Shown: positions 7,682 through 15,210, numbered from the stretch's first letter. The stretch: DNA of 64,000 bases from an uncultured Flavobacterium sp. (GCF_963422545.1 NZ_OY730257.1:131586-195585), one strand, 5' to 3'. The notes: a model not told the origin generated them from the letters alone. Numbers and translations: made by a program.

Positions 7682-8194
7682 TTATTTTTTTAATACGCTC
7701 TTGTAGATCTCATAATTCTCATCATCATAACAAACAAATATTACTTTATCTATTTCTGATTCTTTATTGAAATCTTTTACTGTTTTTATTGCAATTTCTG
7801 CTGCTAAATCTTTAGGAAACTTATATATTCCGGTACTTATATTGGGAAAAGCTATTGTCTTAATATTATTTCTAACCGCTAATTCCAGAACTCTTAAATA
7901 ACAGCTTTGCAGCAATTCTTCTTCAAGACTTTTACCATTATTCCAGACTGGACCAACCGTGTGAATTACATATTTTGAAGGCAAATTACCAGCAGTTGTT
8001 ATGACCGCTTCTCCAACTTTACATCCACCTTGTTTATTCCGAATCTGAACACATTCATCTAAAATTGTTTTTCCGCCTTTTCTATGAATTGCACCGTCAA
8101 CTCCACCTCCACCTAACAAAGAAGTATTTGCTGCGTTTACAATTGCATCAACCTGAACTTCTGTTATATCGGCTTTGAGGATTTCTACAATCAT
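7682..8194 (-). CDS. Macrodomain protein, O-acetyl-ADP-ribose deacetylase-like
   Basis: 170 aa, a single macrodomain of the MacroD/YmdB type. The ADP-ribose-binding loops are intact: DAIVNAANTSLLGGGGVDGAIH (residues about 16-37) and FPNISTGIYKFP (about 117-128), plus VIHTVGPVW. Relatives remove acetyl groups from O-acetyl-ADP-ribose, take mono-ADP-ribose off acidic residues, or hydrolyse ADP-ribose 1''-phosphate, a product downstream of KptA. The start codon overlaps the stop of the preceding gene in ATGA. It is part of the NAD/ADP-ribose operon. Confidence 0.92.
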   Translation of the reverse strand: MIVEILKADITEVQVDAIVNAANTSLLGGGGVDGAIHRKGGKTILDECVQIRNKQGGCKVGEAVITTAGNLPSKYVIHTVGPVWNNGKSLEEELLQSCYLRVLELAVRNNIKTIAFPNISTGIYKFPKDLAAEIAIKTVKDFNKESEIDKVIFVCYDDENYEIYKSVLKK

Positions 8195-8604
8195 TTTTTA
8201 AATCTATTTAGTTTATCTCTTAATTCGACATTCTCACTTACGAAAGAACGGTCTGTAAAATAAACATTCACAACTTCTATCCCTTCAACTATGTTGTCAT
8301 TAAACTCTGCTAAATCTTCAGATGGAATCCAAAGTTCATTATGATTTTTACTTCCAACATTTTGAACTTCATATTTTTCTAAAAAGGCTGTTTTTACTTC
8401 AAAAGCAGTGACGATTCCAATAAATCCGGAAAATTCATCAACCGTATTCCATTCTAAAGCAATTTGTTCAGCATATTCCTGATTTGTTACCGGATAAAAA
8501 ATAGGTTGCCAATCTAATCTTGGAGGAAACAACTTATATTCTGTCTCCGCTATCAGTTCCATTTCTTTCAATCCTACCGGACGATATAATTTTGTTGTTT
8601 CCAT
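8191..8604 (-). CDS. Small protein of unknown function (operon gene 3)
   Basis: 137 aa, soluble, no signal peptide. It resembles short proteins that databases often call 'ADP-ribosylation/crystallin J1', a name I regard as unproven. Visible marks are the N-terminal LYRPVGLKEMELI, PPRLDWQPIFYPV, EQIALEWN, and the later ELWIPSEDLAEFNDNIVEGIEVV. The gene overlaps the macrodomain gene by 4 bp (ATGA) and follows the NADAR gene by 8 bp, so it is firmly inside the operon. An ADP-ribose-related role is inferred from position and a weak family name only. Confidence 0.7.
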   Translation of the reverse strand: METTKLYRPVGLKEMELIAETEYKLFPPRLDWQPIFYPVTNQEYAEQIALEWNTVDEFSGFIGIVTAFEVKTAFLEKYEVQNVGSKNHNELWIPSEDLAEFNDNIVEGIEVVNVYFTDRSFVSENVELRDKLNRFKK

Positions 8605-8612
8605 AATTAATT

Positions 8613-9140
8613 TTATTCCAATTCATCCCTAACTTCCATCAAAGCAAATCCCAAAAGATTCAAGCCTTTCCACTTCTTCGGATTCAGAACATCCGTATGA
8701 TCACTTGCCATACCGATTCCCCAAATTGCATCGACCGGACTCGCTTCTACTATAACTCTGTCTTTTGTATTTAGTAAAAAAGTTTTTAACTCCGCATTCT
8801 GACTGAATTTATGATAATTCCCTTCTTTCACAATTTCAAATCTAGCCGCTAACCAAAGGGTTTCATTATAATTCTTTACTTCTCTTCCAAACTTTTTGGC
8901 TTCTGCAGGAGATTTTGCCAGAAGGATCTTCTTCAAAACTTCATCATCTTTAAACAATTCGGCTTTCTTGGCCATCATCCAATGTTCAGCCGTTTTGTAA
9001 ACTACTTTATCCACTTCAAATGAACTCAACCACCACTGGCTAAAGCAGGTTTTGGTAATAATCCCTTCTTTATCGGGTTGATGTCCCCAGAAAAATAAAA
9101 ACTTACTTTCCGGATCTATATTTTCTATAGTATATTTCAT
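8613..9140 (-). CDS. NADAR family protein (YbiA-like)
   Basis: 175 aa, one NADAR domain. Family blocks are present: FLFFWGHQP, FSQWWLSSFEVD, YKTAEHWMMAKKAELF, KNYNETLWLAAR and the closing SPVDAIWGIGMA. NADAR proteins were first proposed to act on NAD/ADP-ribose metabolites. Related members are reported to cleave N-glycosidic bonds, including removal of ADP-ribose from guanine bases or processing of riboflavin intermediates. In this operon the ADP-ribose activity is the more likely. Its start overlaps the prs-like gene by 4 bp (ATGA). Confidence 0.9.
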   Translation of the reverse strand: MKYTIENIDPESKFLFFWGHQPDKEGIITKTCFSQWWLSSFEVDKVVYKTAEHWMMAKKAELFKDDEVLKKILLAKSPAEAKKFGREVKNYNETLWLAARFEIVKEGNYHKFSQNAELKTFLLNTKDRVIVEASPVDAIWGIGMASDHTDVLNPKKWKGLNLLGFALMEVRDELE

Positions 9141-9970
9141 ATCAAGTCATTTAATTTGATTTGAATCACTCGTTCGTCTTCAAAATCTTTTACTGAATTG
9201 GTAGTAAAGATTTTATCAAAACAATCTAAAACTTCAAAACCTTTGTTGAAAATTCCGTGGCTTACAGCTAAATACAATTTTCCTGCATTTTTGTTTTTAA
9301 GCTCTTCTGCCAAACCAACAAAAGTTCCGCCACCATCGCAAATGTCATCAACAATTAAACAATCCATTCCGTTTAGATCATCTTCATACACTTTAAAACC
9401 AGATAATCTTCCTGTTTTTACATCGCGGCTTTTGCTGCATTCTACCACTTCAACTCCGCCTAAAAACTCAGAAACTTTATAGATTTTTTTGAGAGCGCCA
9501 CCATCAGGAGAGATTAATTTTACGTTCTCGCCAATTACTTTTAGAACTTCCTGAATAAAAGTATGATTCGGGATCACCTCACAGTTATTAACTAGAGCCG
9601 GAGTAACTTCAGAATGTGCATCAAAAACAAAAACTTTATTCAATTGAAGTGTATTGATAATATCTGCATACACTTTTACAGAAAGAGATTCTCCTTTGAT
9701 CATCACACGATCTTGTCTTGCCGCCGGGAAATACGGAATAAAAAGATCAATTACTTTAACATCCATTCTGCGTAAAGCATCGACTGTGATACACAATAAA
9801 CCTAAATCATTGAATGAATTTAAACGGTGTGTGATGGTTACTTTTTGAGAAACATCAAAATTAGGATTGATTTTAATGTGTGGTTCTCCGCCAGAGAAAG
9901 TAAAACTTTGAAAATTGATTTGTTCCTGATTAAGAAAAGGAGCGAATTTTGGGTCTAGGTTAAATATCAT
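9137..9970 (-). CDS. Ribose-phosphate (or ADP-ribose) pyrophosphokinase, Prs-like
   Basis: 277 aa, shorter than the about 310-aa housekeeping Prs. The Prs pattern is clear: FSGGEPHIKI, IPYFPAARQDR (ATP site, about 78-88), FDAHSE (metal His), a flexible loop KSRDVKTG, and the ribose-5-phosphate loop DDICDGGGT (about 204-212). In housekeeping Prs the last motif is usually DxxDTGGT, so the loop is changed. Classical Prs makes PRPP, the co-substrate of Nampt encoded at the operon end. Phage homologues instead pyrophosphorylate ADP-ribose. The first gene of the operon, directly behind a NrtR-type operator and promoter. The substrate needs testing. Confidence 0.85.
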   Translation of the reverse strand: MIFNLDPKFAPFLNQEQINFQSFTFSGGEPHIKINPNFDVSQKVTITHRLNSFNDLGLLCITVDALRRMDVKVIDLFIPYFPAARQDRVMIKGESLSVKVYADIINTLQLNKVFVFDAHSEVTPALVNNCEVIPNHTFIQEVLKVIGENVKLISPDGGALKKIYKVSEFLGGVEVVECSKSRDVKTGRLSGFKVYEDDLNGMDCLIVDDICDGGGTFVGLAEELKNKNAGKLYLAVSHGIFNKGFEVLDCFDKIFTTNSVKDFEDERVIQIKLNDLI

Positions 9971-9981
9971 AGCTTTTATAG

Positions 9982-10002
9982 TTTGCGTTAATTATACGCA
10001 AA
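9982..10002. promoter_or_regulatory. Operator 1, NrtR-type palindrome
   Basis: TTTGCGT-N7-ACGCAAA, perfect 7-bp arms. It overlaps the predicted -7 box (9999-10006) and start point of the prs-nadV operon, so a bound protein would block transcription. The nearest regulator gene is the Nudix NrtR-like gene just upstream. Confidence 0.8.
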
Positions 10003-10028
10003 TGTAGAATATTCTTTTTAATAAACAA
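9999..10028 (-). promoter_or_regulatory. Promoter of the NAD/ADP-ribose operon
   Basis: On the minus strand TACATTTG (9999-10006) fits TAnnTTTG, and TTG at 10026-10028 lies 19 bp upstream, the normal Bacteroidetes -33/-7 spacing. It sits between the two palindromic operators and about 30 bp before the prs ATG. Confidence 0.65.
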
Positions 10029-10033
10029 TTTAT

Positions 10034-10054
10034 TTTGTGTAAAATTTACGCAAA
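10034..10054. promoter_or_regulatory. Operator 2, NrtR-type palindrome
   Basis: TTTGTGT-N7-ACGCAAA, the same 7-7-7 design as operator 1 with one arm mismatch. It overlaps the last codons of the nrtR-like gene and lies just upstream of the -33 element. Its centre is 52 bp from that of operator 1, about five helical turns. Confidence 0.7.
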
Positions 10055-10738
10055 CTTTATTTCGAAGTGAAAGCCTTTTTCAATTAATTCATTGTATTTC
10101 AATTTATTGAATCGAAATAATTTCGCTGGTCTTCCGCTTTTTATTGGAGAAAAACGATCCGTTTCTTCTAAAAATCCATAACTGAGGATTTTTTTTCTGA
10201 AATTTCGTCGGTCAATTTCTTTCTCCAAAATCGTACAATAGAGATTTTCAAGATCCGAAAAAAGAAATTCATCCGGAAGCAAATCAAACCCAATAGGTTC
10301 ATAAGTAAGTTTTGCTTTTAATCTTGAGATTGCTTTTTCAAGGATTACATTATGGTCGAATGCCAAAGAAGGAATAGTATCAATTTTACACCATTGTACT
10401 CTCTCAGCATCTGTATCAGCTTTTATCTCTAAATTTGAAGCGTCGACCAAAGCATAATACGCTACCGAAATTACACGGTTTCTGGAATCTCTGTAAATAT
10501 CATCTCCAAACGTGTATAGCTGCTCCATAAAAGTCAGCTGTACATTGGTTTCTTCATGCAACTCTCTTATAACCGCATCACTCAAAGATTCGTCATGCTT
10601 CACTAAACCACCCGGCAAAGCCCAATATTTATCGGCAGAGCCAAATTGCTGTTCTATTAAAAGCACATACAAGCTGTTGTTTTTATAACCAAAAACAATG
10701 GCATCAACAGCGATTCTGATGTTTTGAAAATTTTCCAT
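10046..10738 (-). CDS. nrtR: NrtR-type Nudix transcriptional regulator
   Basis: 230 aa: an N-terminal Nudix domain (about 1-145) and a C-terminal winged helix (about 150-230; FRKKIL...GRPAKLFRF...EKGFHFEI). The Nudix box is essentially intact, with GG-x5-E-x7-RELHEE, so ADP-ribose pyrophosphatase activity may remain. NrtR proteins repress NAD synthesis genes and respond to ADP-ribose or related compounds. It lies directly upstream of the NAD/ADP-ribose operon on the same strand, and two palindromes sit in the 75-bp gap or at its own 3' end. The regulator call is strong; the effector is inferred from the family. Confidence 0.88.
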   Translation of the reverse strand: MENFQNIRIAVDAIVFGYKNNSLYVLLIEQQFGSADKYWALPGGLVKHDESLSDAVIRELHEETNVQLTFMEQLYTFGDDIYRDSRNRVISVAYYALVDASNLEIKADTDAERVQWCKIDTIPSLAFDHNVILEKAISRLKAKLTYEPIGFDLLPDEFLFSDLENLYCTILEKEIDRRNFRKKILSYGFLEETDRFSPIKSGRPAKLFRFNKLKYNELIEKGFHFEIKFA

Positions 10739-10756
10739 AATTTTAAAAGAAAAAGT

Positions 10757-10847
10757 TTGCCACGAATTTCACGAATTAGCGCGAATTTTTTTTGCTTAGC
10801 GAAAAGTATAATATTAATTCGTGAAAATTTGTGGAATTCGTGGCGAA
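10757..10847. repeat. CACGAATT-type inverted repeat
   Basis: TTGCCACGAATTTCACGAATT on the left faces AATTCGTGAAAATTTGTGGAA and TTCGTGGCGAA on the right. Same family as 1-57 and 29314-29376. It fills most of the gap between nrtR and the LysR gene; no separate gene is supported. Confidence 0.7.
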
Positions 10848-10867
10848 AAAAAATTCGCGACAAAAAA

Positions 10868-11773
10868 CTACATTCGATTCCCTAAAAACAACTTTAGTTC
10901 TTTAGAAATACTATCAAAAAAAGAACTTAGGTTATTATTTTTAGCGGTTAATAAATATACATATTCCTCCGGTACATGAAAACTATTCCATAGTAATTGC
11001 AATTTATTCTCTTTGATATATTTTCGTGCATTACAATTCCAGGTTATGGCAACTCCGGAATTTTTAGAAAGCAATTCTAGCATTTCAGATTCTGACGGAA
11101 TGATATAATTAGGTACCATTGATGGTCGCTTTTTATTGAAAGCATGCAGCCAAAATATTTTATTATGCGAAATTCTGGCATCATGGCAAAACCACTTTTG
11201 CTCATTCAGCCATTGTTCAACTTCAACAAAATTATCTGCTTTTAATCTGTGGCGGAATTCTGTTGTGTCTAAATTCATTGACGCAACCATTACCAATTTA
11301 ATTTTTCCGACAATTTCATAAATAGTATCAAACGTATCGTATTGTTTGCCCACAATTGCAAAATCAAGTTTCTTGGCATCGACCAGCGCAAAAAGAGAAT
11401 CGCTGTCTGCAAAAGTAAAATCGATGAAATCGAATTTAGAAATTAAAACACTCCCAACACTTGCAAACAAATTCTTTGAGATTCCAACCGATATTAACCG
11501 GGTCGAATCTTGGGCTTTTGCCCTAAAACTGTTTTCTACATTCTCCAGTCGGTCAAGCGCATCAATAATTAAATTATTGAGTAACTTAGCGTATTCCGTT
11601 GGTTCTACGCCTTTTGACTTTCGATTAAATAATTTATTCCCAACATGAGCCTCCAACATTGATATCTGCTGACTCACAGCAGGCTGGCTCATAAATAACT
11701 CTTTGGCGGCTACTGAAAAATTTCTGTTTTTATAAACCGCCTTAAATGTTCTGTACCATTCGAGATTTACCAT
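10868..11773 (-). CDS. LysR family transcriptional regulator
   Basis: 301 aa, typical LysR length. The N-terminal winged helix-turn-helix is clear (NFSVAAKELFMSQPAVSQQISMLE, then NKLFNRKSKGVEPT), followed by a linker helix and a substrate-binding domain. It is divergent from the exported DJ-1-like gene and the alcohol dehydrogenase, with 85 bp between, so it is the obvious candidate controller of those two genes. The effector cannot be read from sequence. Confidence 0.9.
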   Translation of the reverse strand: MVNLEWYRTFKAVYKNRNFSVAAKELFMSQPAVSQQISMLEAHVGNKLFNRKSKGVEPTEYAKLLNNLIIDALDRLENVENSFRAKAQDSTRLISVGISKNLFASVGSVLISKFDFIDFTFADSDSLFALVDAKKLDFAIVGKQYDTFDTIYEIVGKIKLVMVASMNLDTTEFRHRLKADNFVEVEQWLNEQKWFCHDARISHNKIFWLHAFNKKRPSMVPNYIIPSESEMLELLSKNSGVAITWNCNARKYIKENKLQLLWNSFHVPEEYVYLLTAKNNNLSSFFDSISKELKLFLGNRM

Positions 11774-11834
11774 GACATAAATATATTTATAACAAACATA
11801 GTTTATTTTATTTTTACTGATATCACTTTAGGCG

Positions 11835-11842
11835 TAAATTTG
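11835..11842 (+). promoter_or_regulatory. Probable -7 box of the DJ-1-like gene
   Basis: TAAATTTG, a TAnnTTTG match, ends 16 bp before the ATG at 11859. The shared divergent region to LysR also holds ATAA-N10-TTAT near 11790, a possible but weak LysR-type half-site pair. Confidence 0.55.
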
Positions 11843-11858
11843 ATGAAAATTTAAACTT

Positions 11859-12623
11859 ATGAAAAAAATTGCATTACTTACGATTATAGCATTCTCAGCT
11901 TTTAGCACATCAGCTATAGCTCAAAAATCAACAAAAAAAGGTATGAAAAAAGTATTATTTGTTGTTACCAGTAATGATAAACTGGGCAATACGGGAGAGA
12001 AAACAGGGTTTTGGTCAGAAGAATTTGCTGCACCATATTATGAATTATTAGATAAGGGAATCGAAATTACAATTGCATCGCCACTTGGAGGTCAGCCGCC
12101 AATTGATCCAAAAAGTGCTGATCCGGCATCGGCAACCGAAGACACAAAACGTTTTGATGCTGATAAAACATTACAGAAAAAATTAAAAAACACACATAAA
12201 CTTTCGACTATTAATCAAAAAGATTATGATGCTGTTTTTTATCCTGGAGGTCACGGTCCGCTTTGGGATTTGGTTGAAGATAAAAGCTCAATTGCTTTAA
12301 TTGAATCTTTCTACACACACAAAAAACCGGTAGCATTTGTTTGTCACGCTCCTGCAGTTTTAAAAAACGTAAAAGTTAACGGTGACTTTTTAGTAAAAGG
12401 AAAAAAAGTAACCGGGTTTACAAATGAAGAAGAAGCCGCTGTTGGTTTAACCAAAGTTGTTCCGTTTTTACTGGAAGACGCTTTGACGCAAAATGGTGGT
12501 AATTTTTCTAAAGGACCAAACTGGCAGCCATATGCTGTTGAAGACGGACTTTTAATTACTGGACAAAATCCAGCTTCATCTAAACTGGTAGCCGATAAAT
12601 TATTACAAAAATTAACTAAATAA
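11859..12623 (+). CDS. Exported DJ-1/PfpI family protein
   Basis: 254 aa. An N-terminal signal peptide (MKKIALLTIIAFSAFSTSAIA, cut near AIAQ) is followed by a DJ-1/PfpI domain from about residue 30. The nucleophile elbow VCHAPAVL (Cys about 167) and the PGGHGPLWDL loop are those of the Hsp31-like glyoxalase/chaperone subgroup, with YPGGHG and ITGQNPASS also present. Relatives detoxify glyoxals or act as deglycases; an export signal is less usual in this subgroup. It faces the LysR gene and precedes the alcohol dehydrogenase, which suggests a shared role in aldehyde stress. Confidence 0.88.
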   Translation: MKKIALLTIIAFSAFSTSAIAQKSTKKGMKKVLFVVTSNDKLGNTGEKTGFWSEEFAAPYYELLDKGIEITIASPLGGQPPIDPKSADPASATEDTKRFDADKTLQKKLKNTHKLSTINQKDYDAVFYPGGHGPLWDLVEDKSSIALIESFYTHKKPVAFVCHAPAVLKNVKVNGDFLVKGKKVTGFTNEEEAAVGLTKVVPFLLEDALTQNGGNFSKGPNWQPYAVEDGLLITGQNPASSKLVADKLLQKLTK

Positions 12624-12710
12624 GGTGCTAAGTCTCTAAGTTGCTAAGTCACTAAGATTAAAAAAACTTAGCAACTTAGAACCTTACTATCTCAGAAACT
12701 CTAAAAAAAA
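12624..12710. repeat. CTAAGTTGCTAAG-type inverted repeat
   Basis: CTAAGTTGCTAAGTCACTAAG on the left is complemented by CTTAGCAACTTAGAACC on the right. It lies between the DJ-1-like gene and the alcohol dehydrogenase gene. A related stretch occurs near 47868-47900. It is not an obvious terminator because it lacks a T tract. Confidence 0.6.
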
Positions 12711-13868
12711 ATGCTAAACTTTGAATTATATAATCCGACGAATTTAATCTTCGGAAAAGGACAAATTGAAAAACTTTCGACTTTAGTGCCAAAAGATGCT
12801 AAAATTTTATTGGCTTACGGAGGCGGAAGTATCTTTAAAAATGGTGTACACGAGCAAGTAATCAACAATTTAAAAGGTTTTAATATTGTAGAATTTGGAG
12901 GAATTGAACCAAATCCGCATTTTGAAACTTTAATGAAAGCAGTTGAAGTAATCAAAGCCGAAAAAATTGATTTTATTCTTGCTGTTGGTGGCGGATCAGT
13001 TATTGATGGTGTAAAATTTATTTCGGCAGCTGTTCATTTTGAAGGAAATCCGATTGATATTTTGCAAAAACGCTTGCTGATTAAAGAAAATGCAATGCCT
13101 TTTGGAACTGTTTTAACGCTTCCGGCAACGGGAAGTGAAATGAATTCAGGTTCTGTGGTTACTATTGCATCAACTCAGGAAAAACTGGCTTTTGGCGGAA
13201 GTGCCTTATTTCCGAAATTCTCAATCTGTGATCCAACTGTAATTGCTTCTTTACCAAAAAGACAATTGCAAAATGGCGTTGTTGACGCCTATACGCACGT
13301 TATGGAACAATATTTAACGTATCCGCACGAAGGTTATTTGCAAGATCGAATTGCTGAAGGAATTTTACAAACCTTGATCGAAGTTGGTCCAAAAGTGGTA
13401 GAAAATCCAACAGATTATGCTTTGGCTTCAAATTTTATGTGGAGCTGTACAATGGCGCTAAACGGATTGATCCAAAAAGGTGTTCCTTCTGATTGGGCAA
13501 CTCACATGATTGGTCACGAATTAACGGCTTTATACGGAATTGATCATGCTAGAACTTTGGCGATTATTGGTCCAAGTTTATACAATGTGATGTTTGAAAC
13601 TAAAAAAGGGAAACTGGCACAATACGGAAGAAGAATTTTTGATTTAAAGGGTTCTGATGACGAAGTTGCAAAAGAAGCGATTAACAAAACAGTAGAGTTT
13701 TTCCATACAATGGGAATGGACACTAAGCTTTCGCAATACACAGATGATTACAGCAAAACAGCAGATTTTATCGTGAATCGTTTTGACGAAAGGGGCTGGA
13801 AAGGTCTTGGCGAAAATCAATTGGTAACTTTAGATAAAGTAAAATCTATTGTTGAGCTAAGCTACTAG
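12711..13868 (+). CDS. Iron-containing alcohol dehydrogenase (YqhD/Bdh-like)
   Basis: 385 aa, close to YqhD (387). It has the NAD(P) dinucleotide motif GGGSVIDGVK, the nicotinamide-side PATGSEMNSGSVVT, the metal ligands in NGVVDAYTHVMEQY and the pair GHELTALYGIDHARTL. YqhD-type enzymes reduce short and toxic aldehydes with NADPH in the cytoplasm. It is 87 bp downstream of the exported DJ-1-like gene in the same direction, and is followed by a good terminator. Together with the divergent LysR gene the three form a likely aldehyde-response group (inference from order). Confidence 0.92.
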   Translation: MLNFELYNPTNLIFGKGQIEKLSTLVPKDAKILLAYGGGSIFKNGVHEQVINNLKGFNIVEFGGIEPNPHFETLMKAVEVIKAEKIDFILAVGGGSVIDGVKFISAAVHFEGNPIDILQKRLLIKENAMPFGTVLTLPATGSEMNSGSVVTIASTQEKLAFGGSALFPKFSICDPTVIASLPKRQLQNGVVDAYTHVMEQYLTYPHEGYLQDRIAEGILQTLIEVGPKVVENPTDYALASNFMWSCTMALNGLIQKGVPSDWATHMIGHELTALYGIDHARTLAIIGPSLYNVMFETKKGKLAQYGRRIFDLKGSDDEVAKEAINKTVEFFHTMGMDTKLSQYTDDYSKTADFIVNRFDERGWKGLGENQLVTLDKVKSIVELSY

Positions 13869-13932
13869 TTCGCAGTCTCAGTATTTAGTCTCAGTTAAAA
13901 ACTGAAAACTGCGACCGTAAACTGAAAACTAG

Positions 13933-13974
13933 AAAAAAGGCGTTCTTAACAAGTTTAGGAACGCCTTTTTAAAA
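13933..13974 (+). terminator. Terminator after the alcohol dehydrogenase gene
   Basis: AAAAAAGGCGTTC pairs with GAACGCCTTTTT (13959-13970) around a short loop and ends in T. The rest of the 337-bp gap holds a CTGAAAACTG-type repeat before it and AT-rich sequence with the gpsA promoter after it. Confidence 0.85.
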
Positions 13975-14156
13975 TACTAAAACAAAATTAACTAACTCAA
14001 TTTTTATTAAACTCATTAAAATTCTAATTTATAATCAGTTACAACGTATCCGTTTAAATATTATTGTACAAATTGTGAAATATTTTTTAATTGTTTTAAA
14101 ACCCCTTGAAAACCATTGCACTTAAAGGCATTTTATAAATTTCTTAAATGAGATTT

Positions 14157-14187
14157 TGTATTATTACTACATTATTAAGTACTTTTG
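14157..14187 (+). promoter_or_regulatory. Promoter of gpsA
   Basis: TTG at 14157-14159 and TACTTTTG at 14180-14187 give a 20-bp spacer, fitting the Bacteroidetes TTG/TAnnTTTG promoter. The ATG of gpsA is 19 bp downstream. Confidence 0.65.
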
Positions 14188-14205
14188 TTTTAAATTATTA
14201 AAATA

Positions 14206-15201
14206 ATGAGTGAAAATTTAAAATTTGCAGTAATTGGAGGAGGAAGCTGGGCTACGGCAATTGCAAAGATGTTATGCGTAAATCTATCCGAAATTGCATG
14301 GTATATGCGCAACGATGCTGCAATCGAGCACATTCAGAAATACAAACACAATCCAAACTATTTAAGTTCAGTTGAATTTGACACTAAAAAACTTAAATTA
14401 ACCAACAATATAAATGAAGCGATTGAATATGCCGATTATGTAATTTTTGCTATTCCTTCTGCTTTTCTTGATGCCGAATTAAAAAACATGACTGTTTCAT
14501 TGGCAGATAAAATTATTTTCTCGGCGATTAAAGGAATTGTACCTGAAACAAGTTTAATTGTTGGAGAACATTTTCACATTCAATACGATATTCCATACTA
14601 TAATATTGGTGTTATCACAGGTCCATGTCACGCTGAAGAAGTAGCGCTGGAACGACTTTCTTATTTAACAATAGCGTGCGGCGATCCTGATAAAGCCCGT
14701 AACGTTGCCAAATCACTTTCTGGAAATTATATCAAAGCCAAAATTTCGGACGATATTATTGGTACTGAATATGCTGCAATGCTTAAAAACATTTACGCAA
14801 TTGCTGCCGGAATCGCTCACGGTTTAGGTTACGGAGATAATTTTCAATCGGTTATGATGAGTAACGGAATCCGCGAGATGAAAAAGTTCATCAGAAAGGT
14901 TCATAAAATGAAACGTAACATCAATGACTCTGCTTATTTAGGCGATTTATTGGTTACAGGATATTCGGTTTTCTCAAGAAACAGAATGTTCGGAAACATG
15001 ATTGGAAAAGGCTACACAGTAAAAAGTGCGATGATGGAAATGAGCATGGTTGCCGAAGGTTATTATGCAACAAAAAGTGCTTATAAACTAAATCAGGGTT
15101 ATGGTGCCAAAACTCCAATTATAGACGCTGTTTATGCCGTTTTATACGAAGGAAAAGATGCTAAATCTGTATTTAAGAAACTGACTGAGTCTTTGGATTA
15201 A
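14206..15201 (+). CDS. gpsA: Glycerol-3-phosphate dehydrogenase [NAD(P)+]
   Basis: 331 aa, normal GpsA size. The Rossmann motif GGGSWATAIA starts at residue 11, TGPCHAEEVA and the catalytic-lysine region EYAAMLKNIYAIAAGIAHGLGYGDN follow, and the C-terminal helical domain closes with VAEGYYATKSAY. The enzyme reduces dihydroxyacetone phosphate to sn-glycerol-3-phosphate for membrane lipids. It has its own promoter and a terminator nested inside a long inverted repeat, so it is likely monocistronic. Confidence 0.96.
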   Translation: MSENLKFAVIGGGSWATAIAKMLCVNLSEIAWYMRNDAAIEHIQKYKHNPNYLSSVEFDTKKLKLTNNINEAIEYADYVIFAIPSAFLDAELKNMTVSLADKIIFSAIKGIVPETSLIVGEHFHIQYDIPYYNIGVITGPCHAEEVALERLSYLTIACGDPDKARNVAKSLSGNYIKAKISDDIIGTEYAAMLKNIYAIAAGIAHGLGYGDNFQSVMMSNGIREMKKFIRKVHKMKRNINDSAYLGDLLVTGYSVFSRNRMFGNMIGKGYTVKSAMMEMSMVAEGYYATKSAYKLNQGYGAKTPIIDAVYAVLYEGKDAKSVFKKLTESLD

Positions 15202-15210
15202 TTCTTTTTT

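Noticed and set aside
2864..10738. NAD/ADP-ribose operon considered as part of a prophage
   Set aside because: No capsid, tail, terminase, integrase or attachment repeats nearby; flanks are housekeeping genes.
10657..10863. Minus-strand open frame of 68 codons overlapping the nrtR start
   Set aside because: Made mostly of the CACGAATT repeat and an out-of-frame part of the regulator gene.
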